Below, in pieces: positions 47,364 to 56,582 of a stretch of DNA of 64,000 nt; the stretch's first letter is position 1; each line of letters starts with the position of its first letter. The position numbers were made by a program, and so were the translations under genes. Under the pieces are notes generated by a model. The model had not been told where the DNA came from and ran no database searches. It saw only the letters and a list, made by a program, of their open reading frames with translations. This DNA comes from Mycolicibacterium litorale. GTDB taxonomy: Bacteria > Actinomycetota > Actinomycetes > Mycobacteriales > Mycobacteriaceae. The stretch spans positions 2,418,001 through 2,482,000 of the forward strand of contig NZ_AP022586.1 in NCBI RefSeq assembly GCF_010731695.1, in the 5' to 3' direction.

Positions 47364-48192
47364 GGCTGCTCCTCTGATCACGTTGAACGACGGCAATTCG
47401 GTCCCTGCGGTCGGCTTGGGCGTCTGGCAGACACCGCCCGAAGACACCGAGCGCGCGGTCGCGGCGGCGCTGGCCGCCGGCTATCGACACGTCGATACGG
47501 CCGCAGCGTACGGCAACGAGGAACAGACGGGCAGGGCGATCCGCGAGTCCGGGCTCGACCGTTCCGAGGTGTTCCTGGTCACCAAGCTGTGGAACTCCGA
47601 ACAGGGCTACGACGCGACGCTGGCCGCCTTCGACGCGAGCGTCGGCCGACTGGATGTCGACTACCTCGACCTGTACCTGATCCACTGGCCGGTGCCGGAG
47701 AAGAACCTCTACGTCGACACGTTCAAGGCGTTCGCGAAGCTCCGTGAGGACGGTCGCATCCGGTCCATCGGTGTGAGCAACTTCGAACCCGAGCACCTGC
47801 GCACCGTCGTCGACGAGACGGGCATCGTGCCCGCGGTCAACCAGATCGAGCTGCACCCGTTGCTGCCTCAGCACGAACTGCGAGAGGTGCACGCGCAGTT
47901 GGGAATCGCCACCGAGGCGTGGAGTCCGCTCGGGCAGGGGTCGCTGCTGACGCACCCCGCTGTGACCGCCGTCGCCGAGTCACACGGAAAAACCGCAGCG
48001 CAGGCACTGATTAGGTGGCATATACAACTCGGTAATATCGTCATCCCCAAGTCGGTGAACCCACAACGGATTGCGAGCAACTTCGACGTGTTCGACTTCG
48101 AACTGACCGAGCAGGACATGGCGTCCATCTCGGCTCTCGAGGACGGCACCCGGATGGGTCCCGACCCCCGAACCTTCAACTTCACAGGGTAG
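47362..48192 (+). CDS. Aldo-keto reductase (first of tandem pair)
   Basis: A 276-aa NADPH-dependent AKR5-type reductase. It opens [18 protein letters not shown]; the catalytic tetrad is Asp in VDTAA, Tyr in AAYGNEEQ, Lys in LVTKLW and His in LIHWPVP; the cofactor site has [12 protein letters not shown]. It is head to head with lipN, with overlapping start codons, and 5 nt upstream of its paralogue. Confidence 0.93.
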   Translation: MAAPLITLNDGNSVPAVGLGVWQTPPEDTERAVAAALAAGYRHVDTAAAYGNEEQTGRAIRESGLDRSEVFLVTKLWNSEQGYDATLAAFDASVGRLDVDYLDLYLIHWPVPEKNLYVDTFKAFAKLREDGRIRSIGVSNFEPEHLRTVVDETGIVPAVNQIELHPLLPQHELREVHAQLGIATEAWSPLGQGSLLTHPAVTAVAESHGKTAAQALIRWHIQLGNIVIPKSVNPQRIASNFDVFDFELTEQDMASISALEDGTRMGPDPRTFNFTG

Positions 48193-48197
48193 GTGAC

Positions 48198-49049
48198 ATG
48201 ACGTCAACGCGCGGTGAGGCAGCCGGCATCCCCTCCGTCTCCCTCAACGACGGAAACTCGATCCCGGTCGTCGGGCTGGGAGTCGGTGAGCTCTCCGAGG
48301 CCGAGGCCGAACGGTCGGTGACCACCGCGCTCGAGGCGGGTTACCGGCTGATCGACACGGCGGCCGTCTACGGCAACGAGGCCGCCGTGGGTCGCGCGAT
48401 CGCCGCGTCGGGCATCCCGCGCGAGGAGATCTACGTGACCACCAAACTGGCGGTGGCCGACCAGGGCTTCGGGTCGTCGCAAGACGCCGCCCGGGCCAGC
48501 CTCGAACGCCTCGGCCTGGACTACATCGATCTGTACCTCATCCATTGGCCGGCCGGTGACCACGGCAAGTACATCGACAGCTGGGGCGGCCTGATGAAGG
48601 CCAAGGAGGACGGCGTCACCCGCTCGATCGGGGTGTGCAACTTCAACGCCGAGCACCTGTCGAACATCATCGACCTGTCGTTCTTCACCCCGGCGATCAA
48701 CCAGATCGAACTGCACCCCCTGCTCAGCCAGGCCGAGCTGCGCGAGGTCAACGCGGGCTACGGCATCGTCACCGAGGCGTACGGCCCGCTCGGCGTAGGC
48801 CGCCTGCTCGATCACCCCGCGGTGACCGGCGTCGCCCAGGCGCACGACAAGACACCGGCGCAGGTGCTGCTGCGCTGGAGCATCCAGCTGGGCAATGTGG
48901 TGATCTCCCGCTCGGCCACCCCGGAGCGCGTCGTGTCCAACCTCGACGTGTTCGGCTTCGAGCTGACCGACGACGAGATGGCCACCCTCAACGGGCTCGA
49001 CGAGGGCAAGCGGTTCCGGCCCGATCCGGAGACCTACACCGGCCCGTAG
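48198..49049 (+). CDS. Aldo-keto reductase (second of tandem pair, Rv2971-like)
   Basis: A 283-aa AKR with the same tetrad ([24 protein letters not shown]). In the cofactor site [12 protein letters not shown] it has Arg where the first copy has Lys (PKS vs SRS). About half the residues match the upstream copy, so this is an old tandem duplication. It is followed by a strong hairpin (49068-49090) within the left 85-bp repeat. Confidence 0.93.
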   Translation: MTSTRGEAAGIPSVSLNDGNSIPVVGLGVGELSEAEAERSVTTALEAGYRLIDTAAVYGNEAAVGRAIAASGIPREEIYVTTKLAVADQGFGSSQDAARASLERLGLDYIDLYLIHWPAGDHGKYIDSWGGLMKAKEDGVTRSIGVCNFNAEHLSNIIDLSFFTPAINQIELHPLLSQAELREVNAGYGIVTEAYGPLGVGRLLDHPAVTGVAQAHDKTPAQVLLRWSIQLGNVVISRSATPERVVSNLDVFGFELTDDEMATLNGLDEGKRFRPDPETYTGP

Positions 49050-49065
49050 TGGTCACTTCTGCGAT

Positions 49066-49150
49066 TCGGCCGGCGCCCGGTGCGCCGGCCGTTCTCGTCC
49101 CGGTCAGCCGCGCGGGCAGGTGTCGGTCGCCTGCCGCAGGGCCGGCACCG
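49066..49150. repeat. Left copy of an 85-bp direct repeat flanking a 1.38 kb insertion
   Basis: Identical to 50445-50529 except for one base (49079 G, 50458 A), offset 1379 bp. The right copy holds the last 47 bases of the HNH nuclease gene plus its downstream hairpin; here those 47 bases are an orphan fragment. In M. tuberculosis the aldo-keto reductase and nuclease genes are adjacent, so the DNA between the copies looks inserted. The gene-free stretch 49050-49404 otherwise has only an unsupported ORF fragment. Confidence 0.9.
49068..49090 (+). terminator. Hairpin after the aldo-keto reductases
   Basis: Perfect 9-bp stem GGCCGGCGC / GCGCCGGCC with a 5-base loop, followed by GTTCTCGT rather than a U run. 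It lies 18 nt after the stop of the second aldo-keto reductase. The same hairpin in the right repeat copy (50447-50469) stands downstream of the HNH nuclease gene on the other strand, so the original was a bidirectional terminator. Confidence 0.6.
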
Positions 49151-49404
49151 CGTACTGACACCAGGCACATGCTCAGCTCGACGAGGATGGCGATTGGAGC
49201 CCAAACCGGCCGTCGGACGTGGGGATCGGTTCGACTGGTACTTGGGTCAAGCCACCGCACATGAGCCGCCGCCGAGAATTGCTGTAACTGGCGCGCTCAG
49301 TCCCTCGATATCCTGTACCAGACACACCGTTTGCTCGGTGGATGGAGCCTCGGCAGTAGCCGACGCAGGTAAGGCCGTTGGCGGATTAGCGGAAGACGTG
49401 TGGG

Positions 49405-50238
49405 ATGCAATCTTCTGAGCATTTCGACCTGCCGAGCGAATGGAAGGGCAACCGAAGAGGTGCGCAGTATCGCCTCGCCACGATCGTCCTGCTCGCACTC
49501 GCGGGGTTGTCGCTTCTGTTGGGGTTCTTATTCTCAGCAGCAGGGACCCCCGCAGCGCTCAAGTATTGTCTGCTCTTTGCGCTGATTCTCACGCTGACGG
49601 TCGGCCTTGGGGCGGCCGCTCGAATTGACCGTGCGAACCTACCCTCGAACATCAAGACGGTCGAACTCCATGGTGTTTCGAAGACGCAGATCTCGTACTC
49701 GTTCGCGCAATACTGCTTGCTCATCGGCCTGATGTCGAGTTGTAGCGCGTTCTGCGTGATCGCGGCCACCGAAATTTTCGTTCGTCAGCGTGGCGGCAGC
49801 TTTCCCGGTGCTTCACTCGTGATCGGCGCGCTAGGCGTGTTTTTCGCGTCGTTCGTCATGTCCGCGGCTTTGGGGCGTATTCGTCGCGGCGAGTTGATAC
49901 TGTCGAACCAGGGCGTCGAGCAACGCGGATGGAGTTTCGAGTCTCGCTTGGAGTGGTCAGGTATCGCGGGGATCGTACCGGCTTTCAATGGGCACCCGGT
50001 CGTCCTGTTGATCGGGTACGCGAACGCCGGTTGGCACCGCCGATATACGACACGTATCTGGCGGATTGATCGCCTTCCGCCAGTTCCCATGATTGAAGTC
50101 GACTGCCGTAAGTTCGACGTCGACTGTCGGGAGTTGTACGGCTACCTGCGCCACTACGTCGACACTCCGGCTGCGCGCGAGGAGCTGGGCACTGAGGCGG
50201 CGATCGAACGGGCGCGACGCGCGAATCCAGCTCGCTGA
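49405..50238 (+). CDS. Hypothetical four-helix membrane protein in the inserted segment
   Basis: A 277-aa protein I do not recognise. A hydrophilic start is followed by four hydrophobic helices (about 26-45, 52-71, 98-118, 133-153) and a C-terminal cytosolic-type domain with RRGELILSNQGVEQRGWSFESRLEWSGIAGIV, reminiscent of bacterial PH-like strands. Base composition is clearly lower in G+C than its neighbours and it uses TTA and ATA codons, which suggests transfer. Its start overlaps by 14 nt the end of an upstream open frame (stop at 49416-49418, ending AEDVWDAIF). This resembles toxin-immunity pairs, but the upstream part shows no toxin domain. Confidence 0.72.
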   Translation: MQSSEHFDLPSEWKGNRRGAQYRLATIVLLALAGLSLLLGFLFSAAGTPAALKYCLLFALILTLTVGLGAAARIDRANLPSNIKTVELHGVSKTQISYSFAQYCLLIGLMSSCSAFCVIAATEIFVRQRGGSFPGASLVIGALGVFFASFVMSAALGRIRRGELILSNQGVEQRGWSFESRLEWSGIAGIVPAFNGHPVVLLIGYANAGWHRRYTTRIWRIDRLPPVPMIEVDCRKFDVDCRELYGYLRHYVDTPAAREELGTEAAIERARRANPAR

Positions 50239-50444
50239 CGCTGACATCGGGCATTCGAATGAGGGGCAACGGGGCCGGCGGGGTGTGCAGAAAAGTGTCG
50301 TGTCGGTGAGCTGAGAAGGGCCCACCTTGGGAGAGGACACCGAGGTCGATGATCGCCATGGTCCGGCTTCGGCGGCTACACGACTGCCGCGGCCCGCGAG
50401 GTGCCCGAAGTCACCGGGTGGTGGACTCCATCCACGTCGTCGTA

Positions 50445-50529
50445 TCGGCCGGCGCCCAGTGCGCCGGCCGTTCTCGTCCCGGTCAGCCGCGCGGGCAGGT
50501 GTCGGTCGCCTGCCGCAGGGCCGGCACCG
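50445..50529. repeat. Right copy of the 85-bp direct repeat
   Basis: Covers the last 47 bases of the HNH nuclease gene (50483-50529), the intergenic hairpin (50447-50469) and adjoining bases. One mismatch to 49066-49150. This copy restores the nuclease reading frame, as attachment-site duplications of integrative elements do. The 50239-50444 stretch between the membrane-protein gene and this repeat shows no convincing gene. Confidence 0.9.
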
Positions 50530-51193
50530 AGGGCGCGTCGACGGGTAACCCGTAGCCACGCAGCACCGCGATGAACTGCATGGCGTACTGGCAGTGGAAC
50601 GCCGCGTTGGGCGGCATCCACCGCGCCGGCTCCTGGTCACCCTTGTCCTGGTTCGCCTCGCCCTGCACCGCAAGCAGATTGGCCGGGTCGTTGGCGAACC
50701 GCACCCGCATGTCCTCCGACCAGTTGCGCGCGCCCTGATCCCACGCGTACGCCAGCGGCACGATGTGCTCGATCTGCACGGCGGCGCCGGTCTGGTTACC
50801 GCGCATGAACGAGATGACGACGTTGGTGTACGGGTCGTGCAGCACCCCGGTGGCGACCGCGGTGGGGCACCGGCTGATCGATGTGTAGGTCTTGTCCACG
50901 AGATCGCGGTCGAGGATGTCGTTTCGGGTGTCGCAGCCGTTGTGTCCGCCGGGTGCGTCGTTGTCGTCGGTCCAGGCCTCGCCGAAGGCCGCCCGCCGGT
51001 AGTCATGGCCGCGCATCCGCTCCGGCACGACCGCTACTCCGGCGAGGACGTCGGCACCCGGTGCGACGGTGGGCACGTCGGCGTCGGCGACGAACTGCCC
51101 CGACCGGTCGGCCGTCGAGGCGACGGTCTGATAGGAGACGATCACCGCGAGCACCGCGGCCAGCACCAGCCACAGCGACTTCGTCCGGCTCAC
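50483..51193 (-). CDS. Secreted HNH-family nuclease (DUF1524, Rv2972c-like)
   Basis: A 236-aa protein with an N-terminal signal/anchor helix (LWLVLAAVLAVIVSYQTV) and a DUF1524/HNH nuclease domain: VQIEHIVPLAYAWDQGARNW contains the HIVP catalytic His, and NLLAVQGEANQDKGDQEPARWMPP the Asn/Lys part of the finger. Cysteines (CDTRND, SRCPTA, HCQYA, DTCPRG) could form disulfides outside the cell. The GTG start overlaps the recG stop (GTGA). Its last 15 codons are duplicated at 49104-49150. Confidence 0.88.
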   Translation of the reverse strand: MSRTKSLWLVLAAVLAVIVSYQTVASTADRSGQFVADADVPTVAPGADVLAGVAVVPERMRGHDYRRAAFGEAWTDDNDAPGGHNGCDTRNDILDRDLVDKTYTSISRCPTAVATGVLHDPYTNVVISFMRGNQTGAAVQIEHIVPLAYAWDQGARNWSEDMRVRFANDPANLLAVQGEANQDKGDQEPARWMPPNAAFHCQYAMQFIAVLRGYGLPVDAPSVPALRQATDTCPRG

Positions 51194-53415
51194 GCCTTCT
51201 CCAGATACTCGACGCGGTCGGTCTCGACGAACTGCGCTGCCAGCAGTGCCATTCCAGGGTGGCGGGGTTCCTTCTCGTAGAGATCCTCGCAGAGCTCACG
51301 GGCGGCGAGGATGACCTCGAGGTGCTCGGACAGCGACAGGAAACGCAGCGAGTTGAGGGTCCCGGACTGGTGCAACCCGAGCACGTCGCCCTCGCGGCGC
51401 TCGCGGAGGTCCAGGTCGGCCAGTGCGAAGCCGTCGAGCGTTCCGGCCACCGCCTTGAGCCGCACCCCGGCCTTCGAACTCTCCGGCAACCGGGTGGCCA
51501 GCAGGCACAGGCTCGGGTGGCTGCCTCGGCCGATGCGGCCCCGCAGCTGGTGGAGCTGGCTGATGCCGAACCGGTCGGCGTCCATCACCACCATCACCGT
51601 CGCGTTCGGCACGTCCACGCCGACCTCGATGACCGTCGTGCACACCAGCACGTCGATCTCCCCGGCGCGGAAGGCCGTCATCACCGCGTCCTTCTCGTCC
51701 GCCGACAGCCGGCCGTGCATCAGCCCGACCCGCAGCCCGGCCAGCGGGCCGGCGCGCAGCCGGTCGTAGAGGGCGAGGACCGTGACCGGCGGCGGGCCCT
51801 GCTCCTCCTTCTGCGGTGTGTCGCTCTCGTCGATGCGCGAGGCCACCACATAGGCCTGCCTGCCGGCGCGCACCTCCTCGACGATGCGTGCCCACGCCCG
51901 GTCCAGCCACGTCGGGTGCTCGCTGATGAAGATCGTGTTGCTGGCGATGGGTTGCCGACCGCGCGGCAGCTCCCGCAGCGTGGAGGTCTCGAGGTCGCCG
52001 TAGATCGTCAGCGCGACGGTGCGCGGTATCGGCGTGGCGGTCATCACCAGCAGGTGGGGGGTGACACCGCCACGTGCCTTGGCGCGCAGACGATCTCGCT
52101 GTTCGACACCGAACCGGTGCTGTTCGTCGACCACCACCATGCCGAGGTTGTCGAACTCGACGGCGTCCTGCAGCAGCGCGTGCGTGCCGATCACGATCCC
52201 CGCCTGCCCGGTGGCGACCTCGTTGCGCACCTGGCGCTTCTGCTGCGGAGTCATCGAACCGGTCAGCAGCGCGATCCGCGTCGCTGACTCCGCACCCCCC
52301 AGCTGACCGGCCATCGCCAGCGGTCCGAGGATCTGCCGCATCGACCGTTCATGTTGTGCGGCAAGGACTTCGGTCGGCGCGAGCATCGCACACTGGTATC
52401 CGGCGTCGACCATCTGCAGCATCGCCAGCACCGAGATGACCGTTTTACCCGACCCCACCTCCCCCTGCAGCATGCGGTTCATCGGGCGGGTGCCGGTCAA
52501 TTCGGCCGACAGGACGGCGAGCACCTCACGCTGACCGTTGGTGAGCTCGAACGGCAACCGCTCCTGCATCGCGGCGACCAGTCCGTCCTCGCGCAGCGGT
52601 GCCGGCGGGCCGGCCTCGGTCAACTCGCCGTAGCGCCGCCCCACCAGCCCCCACTGCAGCCCGACCGCCTCGTCGAAGGTCAACCGCTCCCGCGCCCGCT
52701 CGCGCTCGACCTCGTTCTCGGCGAGGTGGATGGCGCGCAGCGCGGCGTCCTGGGAGATCAGATCGTGTTCACGCAGAAAGGATTCCGGCAACGTCTCGGG
52801 GACGGGGTCCAGGACGTCGAGAACCTGGCGCACACACGCGTAGATGTCCCAGCTCTGCACCTTCGCGCTGGCGGGATAGATCGGGAAGAAGTCGCGTTCG
52901 AACGCGGCGAGCAGATCCTCACCGGTGGCGCCCGACGACGCCGCGATGGTCTTCAGCGATTTCGTGCCGATGGTCTTGCCCACCGGCGACTCGAGGACGA
53001 GGAACGCCGGATGACTCAGCTGCAGGGTGTTGCGGAAGTACTTGACCTCACCGGAGAGCATCAACCGGGTGCCGACGGGCAGCTTGTCGATCATCCAGTC
53101 GGCGTTGAAGAACGTCGCGGTCACCACCGGCTTGCGCTCGCCCAGGGTGACCCGCAGATACTTCCGTGGCCGCTTACCGGGCTGCGGTTTCATCTGTCCC
53201 GGCTTGGTGTCGGTGATGACGTCGACGAACGTGACGTGCTCACCTTCCTCGAGGTCGAGGCTCTCCCCCTCGCCACGCACGCTCATCCCGTCGCTGTACT
53301 TGCGCGGATAGTGCCGCAGCAGATCGTTGACGGTCCGGATGCCGAAGTGCTCCTCCAGCGCCGCCGCGGACTTGCCGCCGATGACGAAGTCGAGCCGATC
53401 GGTCAGGGTGGCCAT
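51190..53415 (-). CDS. recG: ATP-dependent DNA helicase RecG
   Basis: 741-aa branch-migration helicase for stalled forks. An N-terminal wedge/OB domain (about 60-160) is followed by helicase motifs: LQGEVGSGKTVISVLAMLQ (Walker A), VVDEQHRFGV (DEQH box), MTATPIPRT, and GLMHGRLSADEKDAVMTAF and QLRGRIGRG in the second lobe. Length is close to the family norm. It starts 1 nt after the DAK2 gene, as an operon. Confidence 0.96.
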   Translation of the reverse strand: MATLTDRLDFVIGGKSAAALEEHFGIRTVNDLLRHYPRKYSDGMSVRGEGESLDLEEGEHVTFVDVITDTKPGQMKPQPGKRPRKYLRVTLGERKPVVTATFFNADWMIDKLPVGTRLMLSGEVKYFRNTLQLSHPAFLVLESPVGKTIGTKSLKTIAASSGATGEDLLAAFERDFFPIYPASAKVQSWDIYACVRQVLDVLDPVPETLPESFLREHDLISQDAALRAIHLAENEVERERARERLTFDEAVGLQWGLVGRRYGELTEAGPPAPLREDGLVAAMQERLPFELTNGQREVLAVLSAELTGTRPMNRMLQGEVGSGKTVISVLAMLQMVDAGYQCAMLAPTEVLAAQHERSMRQILGPLAMAGQLGGAESATRIALLTGSMTPQQKRQVRNEVATGQAGIVIGTHALLQDAVEFDNLGMVVVDEQHRFGVEQRDRLRAKARGGVTPHLLVMTATPIPRTVALTIYGDLETSTLRELPRGRQPIASNTIFISEHPTWLDRAWARIVEEVRAGRQAYVVASRIDESDTPQKEEQGPPPVTVLALYDRLRAGPLAGLRVGLMHGRLSADEKDAVMTAFRAGEIDVLVCTTVIEVGVDVPNATVMVVMDADRFGISQLHQLRGRIGRGSHPSLCLLATRLPESSKAGVRLKAVAGTLDGFALADLDLRERREGDVLGLHQSGTLNSLRFLSLSEHLEVILAARELCEDLYEKEPRHPGMALLAAQFVETDRVEYLEKA

Positions 53416-53416
53416 G

Positions 53417-55042
53417 TCACTCGACTCCGATCAGTAGCGCGTCCCCGCGGTGGCCGGTGTGATACGTGACCAGTTCGGCGCCGAGGTGACGGCGGTGCAC
53501 GTGCTCACGCAACTCATCGCCGATCGCCCCGTCGACGCCGTCTCCGGTGAGCACGGTGATCAGTTCGCCACCTGACAGCAGCAGCAGGTCGATCAGTCCG
53601 GCCGCCGCGGCGGTCACGTCCGGCCCGACGATGAGCACCTCGTCCCCCGAGATCCCGAGCCCGTCGCCGGGGCTGCAGGCCCCCGCCCACGTCAGCGCCT
53701 CCTCGGTGGCGACGCGCACGGCGCCGTGCCGCGCGGAGGCAGCGGCGCGGGCCATGGTGTAGCCGTCGTCCACGGCCTGGCGCGCCGGGTCGTGCACGGC
53801 CAGCGCCGCCAGCCCCTGCACCATCGACCCGGCGGGGACCGGCACCACGTCGATGCCCCAGCCGATCGCGGCGGTACACCCGGCGACGAGTTCCTCCGCG
53901 GCCACGTATCCGTTCGGCAGCACCATCACCTGGCCGGCCCCGGTGTCGACCAGCGCGCGCAGCAGGTGTTTGGCGGTTACCGGCTCGTCCGGTTCCGGCC
54001 GCAGCACGTGCGCACCTTCCCCGGTGAACAGCTCGGCTGCACCGGACCCGTCGACGACCGCGAGCACGGCGCGTTCCCGGCTCCAGCTGCCTTGCGGGCG
54101 GGCGGTGGCGGTCCCGGCGAGCGCGGTGATCTGGATGCGGCTGGGGACACCGACCGCCAGGCCGGCCTCGACGGCGGCACCGGCATCGTCGGAGTGGACG
54201 TGCACCGAATACTGACCCGCCGTACCGGAGCCGCCTGCCGCCGCGATCACGATCGAGTCGCCGAGGCGTTCGAGCCGTCGGCGCAGTTGCTCCACATCGT
54301 CGGAACCGCAGCCACCCAGCAGGTACATGACCTCGAACTGCGGGGCGGAGGAGGTAGATGCCGGCGCAGCCTGCGCCGCGGCTCGATAGGCCGCGCGTTC
54401 GGGGACGCGACCGGTCAGCGCGCGGGTCAAGGCGTCGAGCAGAACGAGCAGGCCACGGCCACCCGCGTCGACGACACCGGCGTCGGCCAACACGGCGAGT
54501 TGTTCGGGCGTGCGGTCCAGGGCGACCGCCGCGGCGTCGGAGGCCGCGGCGACCACGTCGGCCAACGGACATGAGCCGGCCGCGGCGGCCTCGGCCGCTT
54601 CGCCGGCGGCCGCCAGCACCGACACGATCGTGCCCGGCTGGGTGTCGAGTGCGGCGTGGACCAGGTCGACACCGTGGCGAAGGGCCGCGGCGAACAGTGC
54701 GCCGTCCACCTCGGCCAGCGCCCCGCCGCGGCCCGCGGCGGCGCCCGCCGTGGTCTCGGCGAGGGCCCGCAGGATCTGGGACAGGATCACCCCGGAGTTG
54801 CCCCGTGCGCCGTGCAGCGCCCCGCCCGCCAGCGCCGCCGACACCTCGACGACGTCACCGGGGCAGTTCTGCGCCTGCGACCAGGCCGAACGCATGGTGA
54901 ACAGCATGTTGGTGCCGGTGTCGCCATCGGGCACCGGGAACACGTTCAGCCCGTTGATCTCGTCGGTGTGCGACATCAGGTCCTCGACCGCCGCATGCGC
55001 CCAGGCGCGCAGCAACGCCGCGTCGAGTCCCCCAGCCGCCAT
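53417..55042 (-). CDS. DAK2/FakA-type (DhaL-DegV fusion) kinase-like protein
   Basis: A 541-aa protein. The N-terminal DhaL domain (about 1-200) carries [17 protein letters not shown] (Mg-ATP Asp cluster) and [15 protein letters not shown] DegV-like/FakA central and C-terminal part follows ([27 protein letters not shown]). In Firmicutes FakA phosphorylates FakB-bound fatty acids; no fakB-like gene is nearby. M. tuberculosis has this gene split as Rv2974c/Rv2975c in annotation. AGGAGGTGAG precedes the ATG at 55042. Frame upstream of that is shadow. Confidence 0.88.
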   Translation of the reverse strand: MAAGGLDAALLRAWAHAAVEDLMSHTDEINGLNVFPVPDGDTGTNMLFTMRSAWSQAQNCPGDVVEVSAALAGGALHGARGNSGVILSQILRALAETTAGAAAGRGGALAEVDGALFAAALRHGVDLVHAALDTQPGTIVSVLAAAGEAAEAAAAGSCPLADVVAAASDAAAVALDRTPEQLAVLADAGVVDAGGRGLLVLLDALTRALTGRVPERAAYRAAAQAAPASTSSAPQFEVMYLLGGCGSDDVEQLRRRLERLGDSIVIAAAGGSGTAGQYSVHVHSDDAGAAVEAGLAVGVPSRIQITALAGTATARPQGSWSRERAVLAVVDGSGAAELFTGEGAHVLRPEPDEPVTAKHLLRALVDTGAGQVMVLPNGYVAAEELVAGCTAAIGWGIDVVPVPAGSMVQGLAALAVHDPARQAVDDGYTMARAAASARHGAVRVATEEALTWAGACSPGDGLGISGDEVLIVGPDVTAAAAGLIDLLLLSGGELITVLTGDGVDGAIGDELREHVHRRHLGAELVTYHTGHRGDALLIGVE

Positions 55043-55156
55043 CTCACCTCCTGCGCCGCACCCCGGTCGTGCGCGCCAGCCTATCGACCTCGTCGGACAC
55101 CGCCTCGGCGCCGAGCCGGCCTGTGGATGGCGGGACGGTGCCGCCCGCGGGCGGTT

Positions 55157-55185
55157 TTGGTGATGACCCGCCCGGCCGGTATCCT
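55157..55185 (+). promoter_or_regulatory. Candidate rpmB promoter
   Basis: TTGGTG, 17 bases, TATCCT, about 80 nt before the rpmB start and on its strand. Hexamers match the sigma-70-type consensus moderately and the spacing is ideal. It sits in the divergent gap between the DAK2 gene and rpmB. Confidence 0.4.
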
Positions 55186-55264
55186 GATCAGGTTGTCGGG
55201 TCAATCCGCGCTCGCCGCGGCCCAGCGACCCGGACCCCACGTACTGATTCAAGGAGTTCTAGAT

Positions 55265-55459
55265 ATGGCTGCCGTGTGCGATGTCTGCGGAAAGGGCCCC
55301 GGCTTCGGCAAGTCGGTGTCGCACTCCCATCGCCGGACCAGCCGTCGGTGGAATCCGAACATCCAGCCCGTGCGCGCCGTGACCCACCCGGGTGGAAACA
55401 AGAAGCGCGTCAACGTGTGCACCTCCTGCCTCAAGGCCGGCAAGGTCTCTCGCGGCTGA
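55265..55459 (+). CDS. rpmB: 50S ribosomal protein L28, zinc-binding (C+) form
   Basis: 64-aa L28: [32 protein letters not shown] with CxxC, and a second CxxC in CTSCLKAGK. Four Cys mark the zinc-containing form; mycobacteria also keep Cys-free copies used under zinc limitation, not seen here. AAGGAG precedes the ATG. It is divergent from the DAK2/recG operon. Confidence 0.96.
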   Translation: MAAVCDVCGKGPGFGKSVSHSHRRTSRRWNPNIQPVRAVTHPGGNKKRVNVCTSCLKAGKVSRG

Positions 55460-55502
55460 CCGTCCCTGGTTGAGCCCGGCCCCGCCCGGGTAGCCCGGCG
55501 GC

Positions 55503-55859
55503 ATGTCCTCCCGCGAGAAGAGTAGGTCTGCCCTGTTCGCCGCCACCGCGGCGGTCGCCGTCGGTGTGCTCGTCACCGCATGCGGCGGCGACTCCGGCGA
55601 CGGCGGTGAGACGTCCGGCACCGAGACGACGACCACCACGGAGACGACCGTCACCGAGACGACGTCGGTGACGGTCAGCCCGCCCGCCGAGACGACCGCG
55701 CCCGGAACGACGGCGCCGGAGACGACCGCCCCGGGTGACGGCACCGTGGAGATCCCGTCGCCGCATGCCATTCCGTCGCCTCCGGCGATCCCCTCGCCTC
55801 CCGCGATCCCGTCGCCGCCGGCGATCCCGTCGCCGCCGCCGATCCCGGGCATTCCCTGA
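55503..55859 (+). CDS. Hypothetical Thr/Pro-rich lipoprotein
   Basis: A 118-aa secreted protein. Basic start and hydrophobic signal, lipobox LVTACGG (lipidated Cys near residue 27), then a Thr/Glu-rich stretch (ETTTTTETTVTETT) and five repeats of IPSPxA at the end. Such low-complexity tails are typical of O-mannosylated mycobacterial envelope lipoproteins; no folded domain is visible. It follows rpmB by 43 nt. Function unknown. Confidence 0.78.
   Translation: MSSREKSRSALFAATAAVAVGVLVTACGGDSGDGGETSGTETTTTTETTVTETTSVTVSPPAETTAPGTTAPETTAPGDGTVEIPSPHAIPSPPAIPSPPAIPSPPAIPSPPPIPGIP
55752..55841 (+). repeat. Tandem 18-bp repeat encoding IPSPPA
   Basis: Five consecutive 18-bp units inside the lipoprotein gene, encoding IPSPHA, IPSPPA three times and IPSPPP, with only third-position and a few other changes. 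Unit number could vary between strains. Confidence 0.8.
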
Positions 55860-55870
55860 CAGACCGCGTC

Positions 55871-56554
55871 CTACGGCAGCCGCCAGTCGATCGGTTCGGC
55901 GCCCATCTGCGCCAGCAACTCGTTGGCCCGGCTGAACGGTCGTGATCCGAAGAAGCCGCGCGACGCCGACAGCGGGGACGGGTGCGGCGACTCGATCGCC
56001 ATGCACGCCTCGCCGGTCAGCATCGGCTTGAGTGTCGCGGCGTCGCGGCCCCACAGCACGGCCACCATCGGCTGCTCCCTGGCCACCAGCGCCCTGATCG
56101 CGCATTCGGTCACCGCCTCCCAGCCCTTGCCCCGGTGCGATGCCGGGGTCCCGGGTCGCACCGTCAGCACCCTGTTGAGCAGCAGCACACCGCGCTCCGC
56201 CCACGGCGTCAGGTCGCCGGTACTCGGTTGGGGGTAACCGAGGTCGGCGGTGTACTCGGTGAAGATGTTGGACAGGCTGCGCGGGAGCGGACGCACATCG
56301 GGGGCCACCGAGAAGCTCAGGCCGACGGCGTGGCCGGGTGTCGGATACGGATCCTGGCCCACGATCAGCACCCGGACCCGGTCGAAGGGGAACGAGAACG
56401 CGCGCAACACGTTCGCTCCGGCGGGCAGGTAGCGGTGACCGGCGGCGAGTTCGGCCCTCAGGAACTCCCCCATCTGCGTCACCTGCTCCCGCACGGGCTC
56501 CAGCGCCTGCGCCCAGCCCTGGTCGACGAGTTCGGAGAGTGCACGTGCGGTCAC
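55871..56554 (-). CDS. ung: Uracil-DNA glycosylase
   Basis: 227-aa family 1 UDG. The water-activating motif is [17 protein letters not shown], the uracil-binding Asn lies in LLLNRVLTV and the DNA-intercalating loop is [13 protein letters not shown]. Full length. It follows thiL by a 28-nt gap and converges on the lipoprotein gene. Confidence 0.97.
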   Translation of the reverse strand: MTARALSELVDQGWAQALEPVREQVTQMGEFLRAELAAGHRYLPAGANVLRAFSFPFDRVRVLIVGQDPYPTPGHAVGLSFSVAPDVRPLPRSLSNIFTEYTADLGYPQPSTGDLTPWAERGVLLLNRVLTVRPGTPASHRGKGWEAVTECAIRALVAREQPMVAVLWGRDAATLKPMLTGEACMAIESPHPSPLSASRGFFGSRPFSRANELLAQMGAEPIDWRLP

Positions 56555-56582
56555 GAAAAGCCAACCTAGCGTGCGGTGTTCG

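Noticed and set aside
49080..49418. 112-codon frame at the left end of the insertion as an intact gene
   Set aside because: It begins inside the repeat copy and has no ribosome site or domain. Only its last codons, overlapping the membrane-protein start, may be a remnant.
50262..50345. Sequence around GTGTCGGTGAGCTGAGAAGGGCCCACC as an insertion-sequence end
   Set aside because: No inverted partner is found near the left side of the insertion and no transposase is present.
50327..50548. Short plus-strand frame spanning the right 85-bp repeat
   Set aside because: Arg/Pro-rich and antisense to the nuclease 3' end; its similarity to the frame at 49080 is only the DNA repeat itself.
55735..55860. 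CRISPR-like array in the IPSPPA region
   Set aside because: Units are 18 bp, contiguous with no spacers, and encode a protein repeat in frame.
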